64,000 nt of DNA, taken from Sipunculus nudus. Taxonomy: Eukaryota; Annelida; Sipuncula; Golfingiida; Sipunculidae. The stretch spans positions 77,388,659 through 77,452,658 of the forward strand of contig CM049313.1 of assembly GCA_026874595.1 (NCBI GenBank), written 5' to 3'. Under the pieces are notes generated by a model that ran no database searches, was not told the DNA's origin, and worked only from the letters and a program-made list of their open reading frames with translations. The position numbers and the translations under genes were made by a program. Position 1 is the stretch's first letter, and every line of letters starts with the position of its first letter. Positions 12,401 through 25,209 of this stretch are shown here, piece by piece.

Positions 12401-15400
12401 ATTGAGTTACATATATTCTCTGCTGATTTTACAGTTCTTTCAATACTACCTGGGTAACAGACCATAGAATAGATCTATGCAAATGTAATATATCTATGAT
12501 TCAAAAGACCTGATGCATTCTGTGATAGATTGTCCCTTGTTAGCCATAGTAACTTCCATTGTAATATATCTATGATTCAAAAGACCTGATGCATTCTGTG
12601 ATAGATTGTCCCTTGTTAGCCATAGTAACTTCCATTGTATTTACAATTAATCTTTTAAATATTCTATAAATGATAATTCATGTGGTTGAATTACAGTGAC
12701 AAGGGGTATTCAGATATAAATCATATTGCATAGGTGTCTCCTCATAGAACTTTGATCTCCCTCAACTGAGGTTTTGTGCTGTATATAATTGACATCCAGA
12801 TGTATAGATTTCAAAGGGATTGAGAGCCATGAATAGATTATGAGATCTTTCATGTATATGAGGATCTTGAATTCTTAGTCATGTGGACGTCTGGGAACTC
12901 TGCTTCAGATAGTTGTGCTGGGAGGCGCCTCAGGTTAATAAACCAGACACTGAGGAGTTTAAATAATACAAGAGGAAGCATGGGGGATCAGAAACACACA
13001 GTCTCAACATGGGAATGTCAAATATTGTGACAGCCTGGTAATGATACACTGAGAAGGCTGACTGTAACAGGCCAGACAGAAAGACAAATAACACTCATGC
13101 ACGAGGAACAAGACCTTGAGAAGTCCTGGACTCCAGAAATTTATATGTTGCTATCCAAGTGGAATGTTGGGGTGTGAAGTTTCAAGTTTTCATCTCCCAG
13201 ACTCTTGTTTTAGTTTGCCTTTCTCTGCACCTGTTATGACTTTTTGAGCCAAAATATCTTCCCCTCCCTGAATTCTCTGCTTGTTATCTTGTTATTTCTC
13301 TTTTTTGTTGTATTTTTGTGCAGGTGTTTGAATTTTGATCTACCTGTATTTGGAGTTAGTAATCATTCAAATAAAACCTGTAAGTCAGCTACATACTATT
13401 AAAATTACAACTCGTATTTAGAATGACAGGCACATTAGAGACAAGGGCAACATGAGTGACGTGTTTGTGTGAATGAGACCTGGTCTGATAGGACATATAT
13501 AAACAGGGGATTGGTCAGGTCATCATTCTAATCTCCCCGAGTGACATGTTGATAATCACCAAGGGACTGCTTGCAGGGATATGCAGTTTGAACACTATCT
13601 ATCTAATTAGTAGTCAGTGCATGCTATGTATATTTGTGGGAGGAACTTAAGATCCTGATTTCAGAAAAGCCAGGTATTATTGTGTCAGGAAGCTACTCAA
13701 AAGAAGTGCTGTTTTCTTTACCCCAGCGCAAATACAAAAGATCAGTGAGTGCACTGGTTGGAGCATGGAAGGGCTAATCCATAACACCCTGTGATGTGAT
13801 ACACAAAATACACCTGATTAACACCACAACTACACACATACAGGTGTGATTCTGTACACACACATGTGTGTACTGTAAATAAATGGGGGGTGTGCACTAC
13901 ACTCCAGATTTTGAAATGAAAGAACTACCCATAGGTGAAAAAAACCTGCTTGTACTATGTAGAGAAAGGTGTGATAGAGCAGGGTTGGCCCAGTTGTTAT
14001 TTCAACTCAAATAAACAGGTTCTAAAGTTTACTTTTCAGATGCTCATTAGTTGCGAAAGCAACCTTTAATACAAGGGACTTGGCTGTCATTGTGGTGCAT
14101 GCACTTCATATGCTAAAGCTAATATTTCACTGCAAAAAGGACAGCCACCTGTTTCATACTTATTTTAGGTGCTTAGTTTATGTCTTGATACATCTGATAC
14201 TTTATCCACCTAATACAAAGGATACAGTCTGCTTTAAATTCAGTGATTTAAACTAGGCTGTTTTTAACCAAACAAAGTAAAACATGTTCTTGGAGAATTG
14301 CTTGTTTACCTTTGTTTAATTTGTACATTTTCTAGTATTGTGTAGCTAACCATATAACTATGTTTGGATTATTGTATAATATTATACCATCATTACCATA
14401 GCAACTACAATGTTACATTCCCTTACAGCAGTGCTGTCATGACAAAGTTTGAATGCTGTTGTGACCTTTGGTTTCTGGTGATTGATTACCTAAAGCTAAC
14501 TTCATGAATATTCAATCCCAACAATGCTAAGGGTGACTTTAAGGTAATGCCATAAATACTTGTTCAGGTTACCTTACAGGGTTTTAATTGAAGAACAGGG
14601 GGTCATGTTGACATTTCTTACTATATCAGCCAGGCATGATCTAGAAACACAAAGCCTCATTTGTTCCCTTGTTATCTGGGTACTCTCTGTCTGTGCCAAT
14701 TTTATTCAGGTTGATTACATTCTCCCTGTGACCCTGTGTTCACAAAAACCTGTCCTCAAAGAGAATTTACCTTTAATGAATTGCTGTCCAGGTAATGATT
14801 AGACCAAACTATGTTGTTTGATATGTACTGCATGTTCCTGGCACAGAAATTTCTTTACCTGTTCTATATGTTTCCAGAGTCGGAATCTGTCAGTAATATA
14901 TGATATTAAAAGGTCTTTAAGTTCAGCAAGGAGCTTATGAACTAACTGTTTTAGGTACTTCACAGTTGATGCTGTGATATTGCATAGTAAAAGGGATTAT
15001 CCAAAATAAATGTGGTACATCAGTTTTAAGCAAATGAATTTTACAGGCAACTGCACAATGCAAGGCAATATTTTCATAGATATAGAATTGGAATTTTAAA
15101 GACATATTACACAGTCTACAGAAAACCTGGTCATGATTTAATATGATAGTAGACTGGTCACTTAAATCTAGCCTGCCTAACAAACATGAGCTGTGATTAC
15201 ATTTTTTTAAGCTTCTGTTCATATCACTTAAAGTTGTCTCATTTTACAGGTGCAGGTAGTGTGTTTATATATAGGGCATTCAACCCCTCATCTCTCACAG
15301 GTATGGAATGCATGACCACAGACACTTGTTGAGTGGTATGCTTAAAAGTTGCCAGCTGTTTTAGCAGGAGCTGGAGCCTGAACTGTTCTCTTTGTGAAAA

Positions 15401-18400
15401 AGAAACTAGCAAGGTGTGACTGTGCACAGATATGTCTTCCATTGCCAACACAGAGTGTTACACAGTCCAGCATTTGCATCATGGTTGCAAAGCACTTAGG
15501 CCTGTTGATGCATTTTTGTTCTGATTTCCAATGCCTCCCCATCAAGCACCAGTCACTCCATGGGACCATTAGCTTAAGGTAGCTGGCACTAATCCATTGG
15601 CATGTAGCCATTTCCTATGCTGTTGGCTGGAATGATGTCATAGCTGCAGGTTGTATGTCAGATTGTGAAAAAAAAATCTCATTTGCCTTCTTAGGTGCAT
15701 GAATACTAAAATTTTCAATTATACAACTTATAAATGAGTAATTGGTGTATTGTGTGAAATGAAAAAGATAAGAAAATTTTACATGGATGATTTAATGTTG
15801 TAGGACATTTTTTATTTATTTATGTAGTATCTTATCTTTCTAAAAAATTATTCAGGGATTGAAATAATTTCAAAGTGAGTATATAATTATAAGTAAAATA
15901 AAAACCATCAGTGCCAGAATACTTATTTATATTTAAACCAATGTTTTAAACACGAATATTTCCTGGAAAATTATATTTATATATGCTTCCCATAATGCAC
16001 AGTAATACCATTATCAAGCACAGGGCTCTGAGCATGTATCTGATATTGATACAGTCATTATATGAAGAATACAGAACATTGTTATGAAGGTATGTAACTG
16101 TAAGGAAGCTCAGTATTGACCCTTCCCATGGTTATGTTATGATCTCTGCATTATACAAATAGATAATGAGTGTTTAGTGATGATATTATCTTGCAATAAG
16201 GTCTGTGTTATGTAAATACTAAAGGAAAGCAGTATGTCAGTGTTACAACTGAAACTTTGATGTGGTAACATTAACTCTTGTAGCACTACAGGGGTTCACT
16301 CACTGTTCAGTACCTTCCTTGCAAATTAATTCATCAACTGTGAAAAATTTAAAACTACCTTAGATTAAGGTATCAGTCTGTTTCACCATGAAGTTCATTC
16401 AGTGGTTTTATACAGTACCATTTGCTTTCTATAATTTTTAATGTGGATCCGTACTTCCACAGAATCTATAAATATTCATGATTCTTCTTTAAACCTTTAT
16501 GTACTGTTTGAATCTGTGCATGTAGGGTGATTAGTTGTAAAAATGTCTGAAAAAACTCTTGTCAGCCAAAGTATATTAAAAGTTTATTTTCACATACAAA
16601 ATTCTGCTCTTGTTAATGCCATATATTAGACTGTGGTGTTTATGAATACAGTGCTCAGTGTAACAGTTGACTGGCTGAGCATGCACCACAAATTGATACT
16701 GATAATTGATGAGAGTGGAGCCATGATAAATGAAGCAGAGGGTCTGCATGTGGACTAGTGATGAAGGCACTTGAGAGCGTGCCTGCCCCCATCCAGGTGA
16801 ATGCCAGATACAGCACCATCTGGTGTCAAGTTGGGGTCACCTCTAGGACATTGGTCATTGTAAATATGTAAATAAGGGTCAGGGGTCATTGAAGGAGGTC
16901 ATGCCATGTCCTTGATATTAATGAGTCCGTCCTTTGGAGATTAATCATCCAGTAGTCCTTAACAATTTTGAAGAAATAGTGCCATCACCTTTTTCCAGTC
17001 TGCGATGAGTTGTATTGATTTTATACATCAATATGGGAAGAATATTTTTTTCTGTTGGTTTTCTATCTGTATGATCAGATTTAAAAATAAAGATATAATA
17101 GGAATAGCAGAATATGTTGCTAACTGGTTCTGAATACGGTTGGATCAGATGGTCCTCCTTAAATGCAAGCAGTCCAACAGAAAGTGTGTTAATTCTCATT
17201 TCTGCTCTCTGTATTTCTATAAAAGTATAAAATATGGACCACGTCATCAGCTGATGAGAAACAATTTTACATGAAATTGAAATAGGGATGTCAGTCATCT
17301 TTGTTCTCAGCGACAACGTCATGTAGTGTCATACAGTGACTTTTAGGTAATTAGTGAGTAAGCAGCTTAGCTTTGCCACATGGAGGCTATTAAAAGTTGT
17401 ACGCCTGAAACCTACCAGAACAGATGAATACCATAAGACAATTAATATAAGGTTTCCAAACATGGTTTAAGTGTCTGACTTGGCATGGATGCTAATGTTT
17501 TTTATTACAGCATATCCTGATGACCTGGTCACGTTCCTTCCAATCTGATCACTCAAGTGGTTATGTATCTGGTATTTTTTGTCCCAGTTATTTATTTTAA
17601 GAAAGGGGGGCTGGGTTTGTATCAGATTTCACACTCCCTTTCATTGGAGCATGGTTGTTTATCTCAGCTGTTGTTTTATTCTGTGGTTGAAGTCTTGTGT
17701 TTGAAAAGGCGTTCACCAGTTCACCAACTAATTTTTTTTTGCTTAAACTCTAGAAAAAATGTGGCTGTTCTTGGTGGTTGTTAACCTATTTTATAAATTT
17801 ATATTAATGTAGTAGTGCTTGATGTATAATTTAAATTGCATGATTTTCACTGTTGTAAATGACTCAGTCTTCCTTTTTCAGTGTATTTTTAATTTTTTTG
17901 CAAATGCAATAGGCAGGCAAATTTAATAATTACAGTCTAATCCAAAACAGAATTTTGCCTCATCTTAATAAATTAAAAGAAAAGTTTCCCCATACAAAAA
18001 GAAATAATATTAGTGTTCCACCAGGGGATCATTTATGTGGGGCAGGGGCACTATCTAGATTTCTCAGAAAATTTCTGTATAAACAGTTGAACCTTCCTAT
18101 TTGAGGAAAGGACATGATTATTAAGAGGATGATTATTAAGATGATGGCTTTGACAGACTGAGTATAACCTTAATTCATTGACCATGACCTCTGGGTTATA
18201 GGTTCTACAATTATTCTTTGTCATAAAAAAAGTTTCTCAGAGCAAATCTGCTCAGAAGTTTGTGGAGAAACTCAGATTGGTCAAAGTGTCGTGTAGATAG
18301 GAATCAAGTTGGGTTCGGAACTCAACTACTTGAGATGGGAATTCCCATCTCAACTTGTTGTCATTTGAATATTCCAATGTACACTGGTTCACATTGGGAT

Positions 18401-21400
18401 ATCCAGAAGTCAACTTGTTTACTTTGGTGAATGTTTAGATATTCTCAAGTAGACTAGTGTTTTTCATTATTGTATCCCCAGACAAAGTCGGGATACTATG
18501 GTTTCACGACGGTCCCGCCGCCGCCGCCGCCGCAGAAAAACCTTGTGAGCGGGATAACTCAAAAAATATTTCACTGATCTTTTTCAAACTTTACATTTGT
18601 ATAGATATAGGTAAAGGGACGAAGCCTATTTAAAATGGGGTCATGACCTATGCTAGGAGAGTGACCTTGACCTTGAATAGGTCCTTTTTCTGCTGAAAAT
18701 AACACAAATTCTTAAATATCTCAAGTAAGCTTGCATGGACTGGTCCAAAAATCAAGGTGACCGAAGATCTTGGATAGCCTTGTGATATACTGGAAACTGG
18801 TGGCCCCACCTATTATCCTTTTCTTGTTTTTATGCCTTTTAATACCCCCATGATTGCCAATTGACAGTACTGTAAGCATTATAAGTCAAAAACTAATGGA
18901 CAGATTTCTTTCATATTATGCACATGTAGAGAGATGGGTTATGGGATGAGGTCTATTTACATTTGGGTCATGACCTTTTACCATGAGAGTGGCCTTGACC
19001 TTTAATGTGTCCATATTTGTTAAAATCACACACCTCTTATAATATCTCCAGTGTTGATATCCATATGGATTTCAAACGTGAGTTATGTATGGCCCACCAC
19101 TAAAGTAAGAACCTTATAGGTTCTAGGGTCATGAGATCAAAGGTCAAGGTCACAGGACACATCTTTAAAAAGATGTGGATGCATTTTCAGCCAAACATTT
19201 CATCTCAGATCTTTCATCTTGCACATATAGTTCACCTGCCAAGAGAGGAAGAACCCTATCCATTTTGAGGTCACAAGGTCAAAGGTGAAGGTCAGAAGAG
19301 CCATCTGTCCAAAAATTAGTTTCTGGGTGATAATTCCTGCTTTTATTGATGTATGGATTTCAAACTTGACTATTTGTCTCATTGGAAAAGCAAGACCCGA
19401 ATTGATTTTGGGGTCATGAGATCAAAGGTCAAGGTCACAGGACACATCTTTAAAAAGATGTGGATGCATTTTCAGCCAAACATTTCATCTCAGATCTTTC
19501 ATCTTGCACATATAGTTCACCTGCCAAGAGAGGAAGAACTCTATCAATTGTGAGGTCACAAGGTCAAAGGTGAAGGTCGAAAGAGCCATCTGTCCAAAAA
19601 TTAGTTTCTGGATCATAATTCCTGCTTTTATTGATGTATAGATTTCAAACTTGACTTGTATATGTCCCATTGGAAAAGCAAGACCCGAATTGATTTTGGG
19701 GTCATGAGGTCAAAGGTCAAGGTCAAAGGACACATCTTTAAAAAGATTGTGGATGCATTTTCAGCCAAACATTTCATCTCAGACATTTCATCTTGCACAT
19801 ACAGTTCCCCTGCCAATAGAGGAAGACGCCTGTCAATTGTGAGATCACAAGGTCAAAGGTGAAGGTCACAAGAGCCATCTGTCCAAAAATTAGTTCCTGC
19901 GATGATAATACAAGCTTGGATTAATATACGGATTTCAAACCTGACTTATATATGTCCTATTGAAAAAGTAAGACCCCAATTGATTTTTGGGTCATGAGGT
20001 CAAAGGTCAAGGTCACAGGACCAACATCTTCCAAAAGATTGTGGATTGATAGATGGAAGAAACAATAATTGCTTGCCAAGTGTCAGTATATGCTGCTAAA
20101 AAAAGGGGGGGGGGGATATGTCTGGGGATACTCTGTGCCAAGAAATATCTAGTTCAGGATATTTCTATATGTAGATAAACTTCTTCACTTAATAACATCA
20201 AATTAAAATATTCAGATATTCTAAAGCAAACTAGTGTAGTTCAGGATATCCCAAAGTAAACTGGTTGAATTCTGGATATATCAGTTTAAACCAGTGTACA
20301 TTGGAATATTCCAGTGTCAACTTGTTGAGATGGGAATAACAGTGAGTCAGTGACTATTCCCATCTCAACCTTTGAGATTGGAATTCCCATCTCAACTGGA
20401 AGTTATCCCTAACTCAACTAGGTTCCCATCTACACTGTGTATGTGACATACACATGTAGAGTAAGAAACCATAGTTTCACCAGAGGGGGTACAAAACAGC
20501 TGAAGAAATTTGATTAGGGCATCCATGTAGGGGGCAATTATCCAGGGGAATGTGTTGTTTAATGTCTAATCATCAAGACTCATGATAAGCAGATAGAATA
20601 TATGATGATTAAATCAACATGCTATGTGGGCTGTTTAACTGTATCTGCAGCCTTTCCGGTTTCATTCAAAATTTTGAAGCACAAGTGTTGGAAAACAGTT
20701 AACAGTTAACTAGCATAAATAATTTAAAAATTACGGGTTGATGCTTAGAGGTGATGCTGTTTGTACTGGGGAAAATATATGTGGTTTGATCAAGGTTTCA
20801 AATCATTCCTTGCCTGTAAAACACCTAATAGTACTTACGAGTGACATATAATAACAGAAATAGCATGACACTTCCATTAAAGAGAAATTCAGCGCTGGTC
20901 AGTATTTTGTTTGAGACAGATTGATGTAGGTACACAGCTTGAACGGAAGGCTGTATAAAAGCTGAATTGTCAACATCCCCACTGTGTGGAACATTAGCCA
21001 TAACAGATGGAAAAAGACCCCAGTGGGGTGTTGAAGGGTGGTGACAGTTGGTTATGCATGTCTGCGGGGCATTTGTAAGAATCTCACATATTTGTGGACA
21101 GATCGTAAGGTCATCAGGGACAGTGAAGATGAGAGAGGAGGGGTCAGGGTAATGCAGAGGAGATAGACAGCTCTTGTGTCACAGTGCAAGGACATGACAG
21201 ACTGATTGAACATCATAAAGAACTTTGCAGACTGGGGATGTGCGCTTCTTCCTGAATGCCCTAAGAACCACCTGTCAGGAGCTGTTAGTAGCTGGCGGTC
21301 ACTTTATTCTGTTGGCCTGTAAGCCTCACAACAGTGCTTGTGTAACTTGCTCAAGCCTGCATGTAAGTCTATTATTCATGAGTAGTGTATCAAATTCAGT

Positions 21401-24400
21401 TCACCTGAAAGCAAGGTAAAGTCACTGGTATCAGTTTCTGCCAATTATCATGCTTTTAGGTCATTACTTTGTTATAATGCCCCTGCTGCCTCCCCTAAAT
21501 TCACTTTATTTGTCAGGCGTTATGTGGTTCATAATAGATGAGAACCCAAAGTATGTAAGTTTACATGAGTATGTAAGATTCTGTAATAAACATGAATTTA
21601 AGGAATTTGTGGAGGGATGCAGAAAGCTGGCCAGCGAGTAACCTTTTGACCTTGATTAAAGGATATATGACACGGAACACAGGAAGCCAACCAGTAAGAG
21701 CAGGAAATAATGGCATCAGGAACAATAAAAGGTAGACCTGTGATAGCCAAGGGCAGTATGTGCTCAAATTACTATCATGAAACCAGGATATTACATTATT
21801 GGCAACTGTACATAATTATTCAGTTATTTCATATTATGAGATATGCATACATAACCAGTTTTATGTCATGGTTATTACAGTCATCATCTGTGACATGTAC
21901 AGCAATAGTAATCAGAAGCATATTATGTAACAATAAAATTGTCTATGCATGGTTTGTAATACCTTTTGTCCATTGAAAAGGAAATCCTAAAAGAAATCTT
22001 ATTCCTCTTGTAAAATAAGTTATTTTTTGGGTCACCCAGTTCTGTAGAAAAAAAAAACTTTGTCATATTGGGTAAACTCTATAAAACTTCAAAAAGATGT
22101 TATGCTTCTCTTTAATGGAATTTAAAGTTCTAGGATGAAAATGCAGGTCAAGGTCACTGAACTGCTGTTGCAGTCCACTTGACTCCACTCTTAGTAAAAG
22201 AATTAGCTGTTTGTGTATGGTGTCCATATTTTCACACTGGTAGTACTATATTCACTGGGCTCAGGCCTCATTACCACTAGAAAATCCAGGTAGTTGTTTA
22301 CTTTGAACAGGTTCTTGTTATTGTTACTGCAGCCTCAGGTTGTGTCTGGTACAGGTGTGACCATCCCGGGGGCAGCACTTAGTGACCTTGCTGGCTAAAG
22401 TCAGTCTTGATCACCATACCTTCCATTCATATATGCCAGTATTCTCCAAGCAGTCTCTCACATGTGTATACCCTGGTACAAGGTTTGCATGCTTGATCCT
22501 GCATCACGTTATATCCTGGTGGTAACTATGAGAACTAAGTCTAGGGAGTTCATGGATTATTATTGTAGTCCAGTTACCCCTGTGTTAGCTGAGTACAAAC
22601 TTTACCCTTATAAGAAATAAAAGTAAACTTCAAGAGTTGTTAGGTGGGTGTATTGCTGTAATGTTTTACCTGGTGTTGTTTTCTCACCCTCTATGTCTGT
22701 TTGTTGGGGTGGATATTACAACCAGACGGTGATGAGCTGTGTTGTTTTAGGAGTGGTCAGTGTTGTTGTAGCACTCACTTTTGCTGTCTCAACAACATTT
22801 CCTTCACTGCAGCTTCCTTCCAGCTGGCAAAACTAATTTGCAAGTGCTAGACAAATGTGTGTGTTAGATTTGTGAATTCAGCAGGAGTTTGAGATTAATA
22901 AAAGCTAAATAAACTGAGGTGTGAGGTATAGTTTAAGAAGGGTAAATATATTGTTTAGATAATATTAAGATTAGTGACAGAGGTCCAACATATTATCTAT
23001 CAGGATAAATAATAAATACCTGATACCTGCTCTCTGTGAGAGCCCAGTCTAGTGATGAGGGTAGATCACCACATAAATTTTTAGGGAATAATGTAACAAT
23101 AATAACAGAACAACTGCACAATACTGATTAGAAGCTGCATCACAATCTCTCAAAGTTCCATTATAGTCCTGAAATGTTTAATGTCACTTGGTTGCCAAGA
23201 GGCAATTTCTCAATTATACTTGTTAAACTGTCGAAACTCAGCAAATCTCCACTTGAAAGCAAGCAGAACTTCAGTATTTTAAATTTTAATACTTTAATTT
23301 TCTGGTGACCAAATTATCCACCTTGAATCGGAATTGGTCTGTGCATGTTTCTTCAAGATATGGCGCAGCTAACAGACCACCTTGCAGATGTTAAAAAGTC
23401 ACCTGTTTTGTAGGAAGTAACAAGTATTGAATTTCTCTGTTTTCATACAGAATGCCTCTAATTGACAAAATTTGAGAAATTGATATGTTGAAGCATTGTT
23501 ATATAATATAACAATGTGATGCAACTCAAAACTTAGCGTGCATTGTAAACAGGCAGAATATATACATTGTGTTAAGTTTTATATGTTATCATATCATGTT
23601 CCAGAAAGGGTCTAACTGAGCCACGTGTAGGTTAAATGTACCATAATTTCTTTTTTAACTTTTTTTTGGTTCTTGATGATAAATTACATGGAGCATATTT
23701 CCTGATGAAGGCATAAAAAGGTTTATCATTTTAAAAAATATGACTTTTATAAGAAGAATAATAAATACAGAGTTAACCCTGAGTTTTCATTTTTTGCTAC
23801 TGTTGTGCAATCTCCCAGAAACACTGGAAATGCACATCAATTAGTGTCAGAGAACATTTATGAGTTATGCCTGGAGAGTGTACGTTTGGAGGTCATAAAC
23901 TTCTCAGCATCCATCTATTGCTGCCGACTGATTACTTTTATCAAATTACACTGAAGTCAGTGGGTGGGGCTATGAAAAAAAATTTAAAAGCACATAAAAA
24001 AATAGATGCATGACCCGCTGCTTGTTAATGGCCCCTGATTAATTTTGAATTGTGTAATGATGGAGGTTGGTTAACCGCAGGGAATCATGCATGGATAGTT
24101 TTATAAGGACATTTATGGTTAGTTAAGCTTCATGGGAGCCATACATTAAAATCAGCATTCATACCTCTAGTCTTTATGAATAGAGTCATCACCAGGGATC
24201 TATACCACAAGTAGGGCGTTACAGTACATGGAAATACACCTGAACAGCATTAGACCCACACCAACTGATTTATTTTTCATAAAGTTGGAAGAGTCAGGTA
24301 GTTAGGATTCTGTCATCCTGGTGGAGATGTTTTTCTAATAAAGCCATTTTGTATTAACTCATGATTTTTACAATCTGAAAAGTAACCAATTGAAACTTTA

Positions 24401-25152
24401 AGGGAGATTACCATGAACAGAATGGGAAACTTAGCCAGAAACTTCAGAAGTTAACAATAGGATGTAAAAGTCTCTCACTCTGAAAAAGAGAAAACTGGCT
24501 GAGAACATGTTTTTAGTATAAGTGAAACCAAGTGTTGGCAAGAGTTATGAATTAAGAAAAGGAAGGTAAAGGGAATAAGGTGGGATGAAGTGGGGGAGAA
24601 GGTGTGTGCACATTAATGTTAGGATATAGTTTACATGAGATTATTGGACAAGGGCATGATAAAGATACACAGTTTGTTACAAGTGATGGTGAAGAGTAAA
24701 ACCTGTAATAGGTAACAGCAGCAGACCCCCTGCCTGTGTATATTCCACTGTCTGAATACATAAGGTCGAACCTTTGTAATGATAACCCAGAGAATCTTCA
24801 ACTAGACCATACAGCCTGGGGGGATCACAACAACTCTGGAGATCTCATGTAATCCATGCCTGTCTGATAGTAACAGCATGCTGCCTGAACCAGCTGAACA
24901 TGAGGGGGTGACCACAGGCTTATATAACCCTTAGGTGGTTCTTTTGCTGAACCCTGAAACTGAATGTCTAGGCTTCAAGCTCTGATTGAGACATATCATA
25001 TCAGGAAATTATTAAGTTTCATTAACAACAAAAGGACTAATGATAATCCAGAGAATCTTCAACTAGACCATAAGTGTACATTTACCACATAGCTTGACAA
25101 TTATTTATTTATTATTTTTTTAAGGATAGGCCTATCACTTGTCTGTTTGTTT

Positions 25153-25209
<57 letters not shown>

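Larger units (their letters stand above)
18291..20435. mobile_element. foldback-type transposon with long inverted repeats
   Basis: The left arm, from about 18291 to 18465, and the right arm, from about 20180 to 20435, are reverse complements with scattered mismatches and small shifts. Both outer ends read GTGTAGAT(A/G)GGAA going inward, and both contain GGGAATTCC-centred palindromes and the shared segment ATTCCAATGTACACTGGTT. Each arm is itself built of short direct subrepeats of about 30 bp (consensus like GATATCCNGAANTCAACTAG plus TTTACTTT), a layout typical of foldback (FB) elements. The 1.66-kb interior is the separate repeat at 18473-20130. No transposase frame was seen. Confidence 0.7.

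Noticed and set aside
15342-15611. 89-codon minus-strand frame, Cys- and Met-rich
   Set aside because: Does not match any protein family I know; an overlapping plus-strand frame exists too, which points to low stop density and not to a gene.
19200-19862. Several similar short frames on both strands (e.g. starting MRQIVKFEI and MGHIQVKFEI)
   Set aside because: They repeat because they lie in the ~280-bp tandem units; not independent genes.
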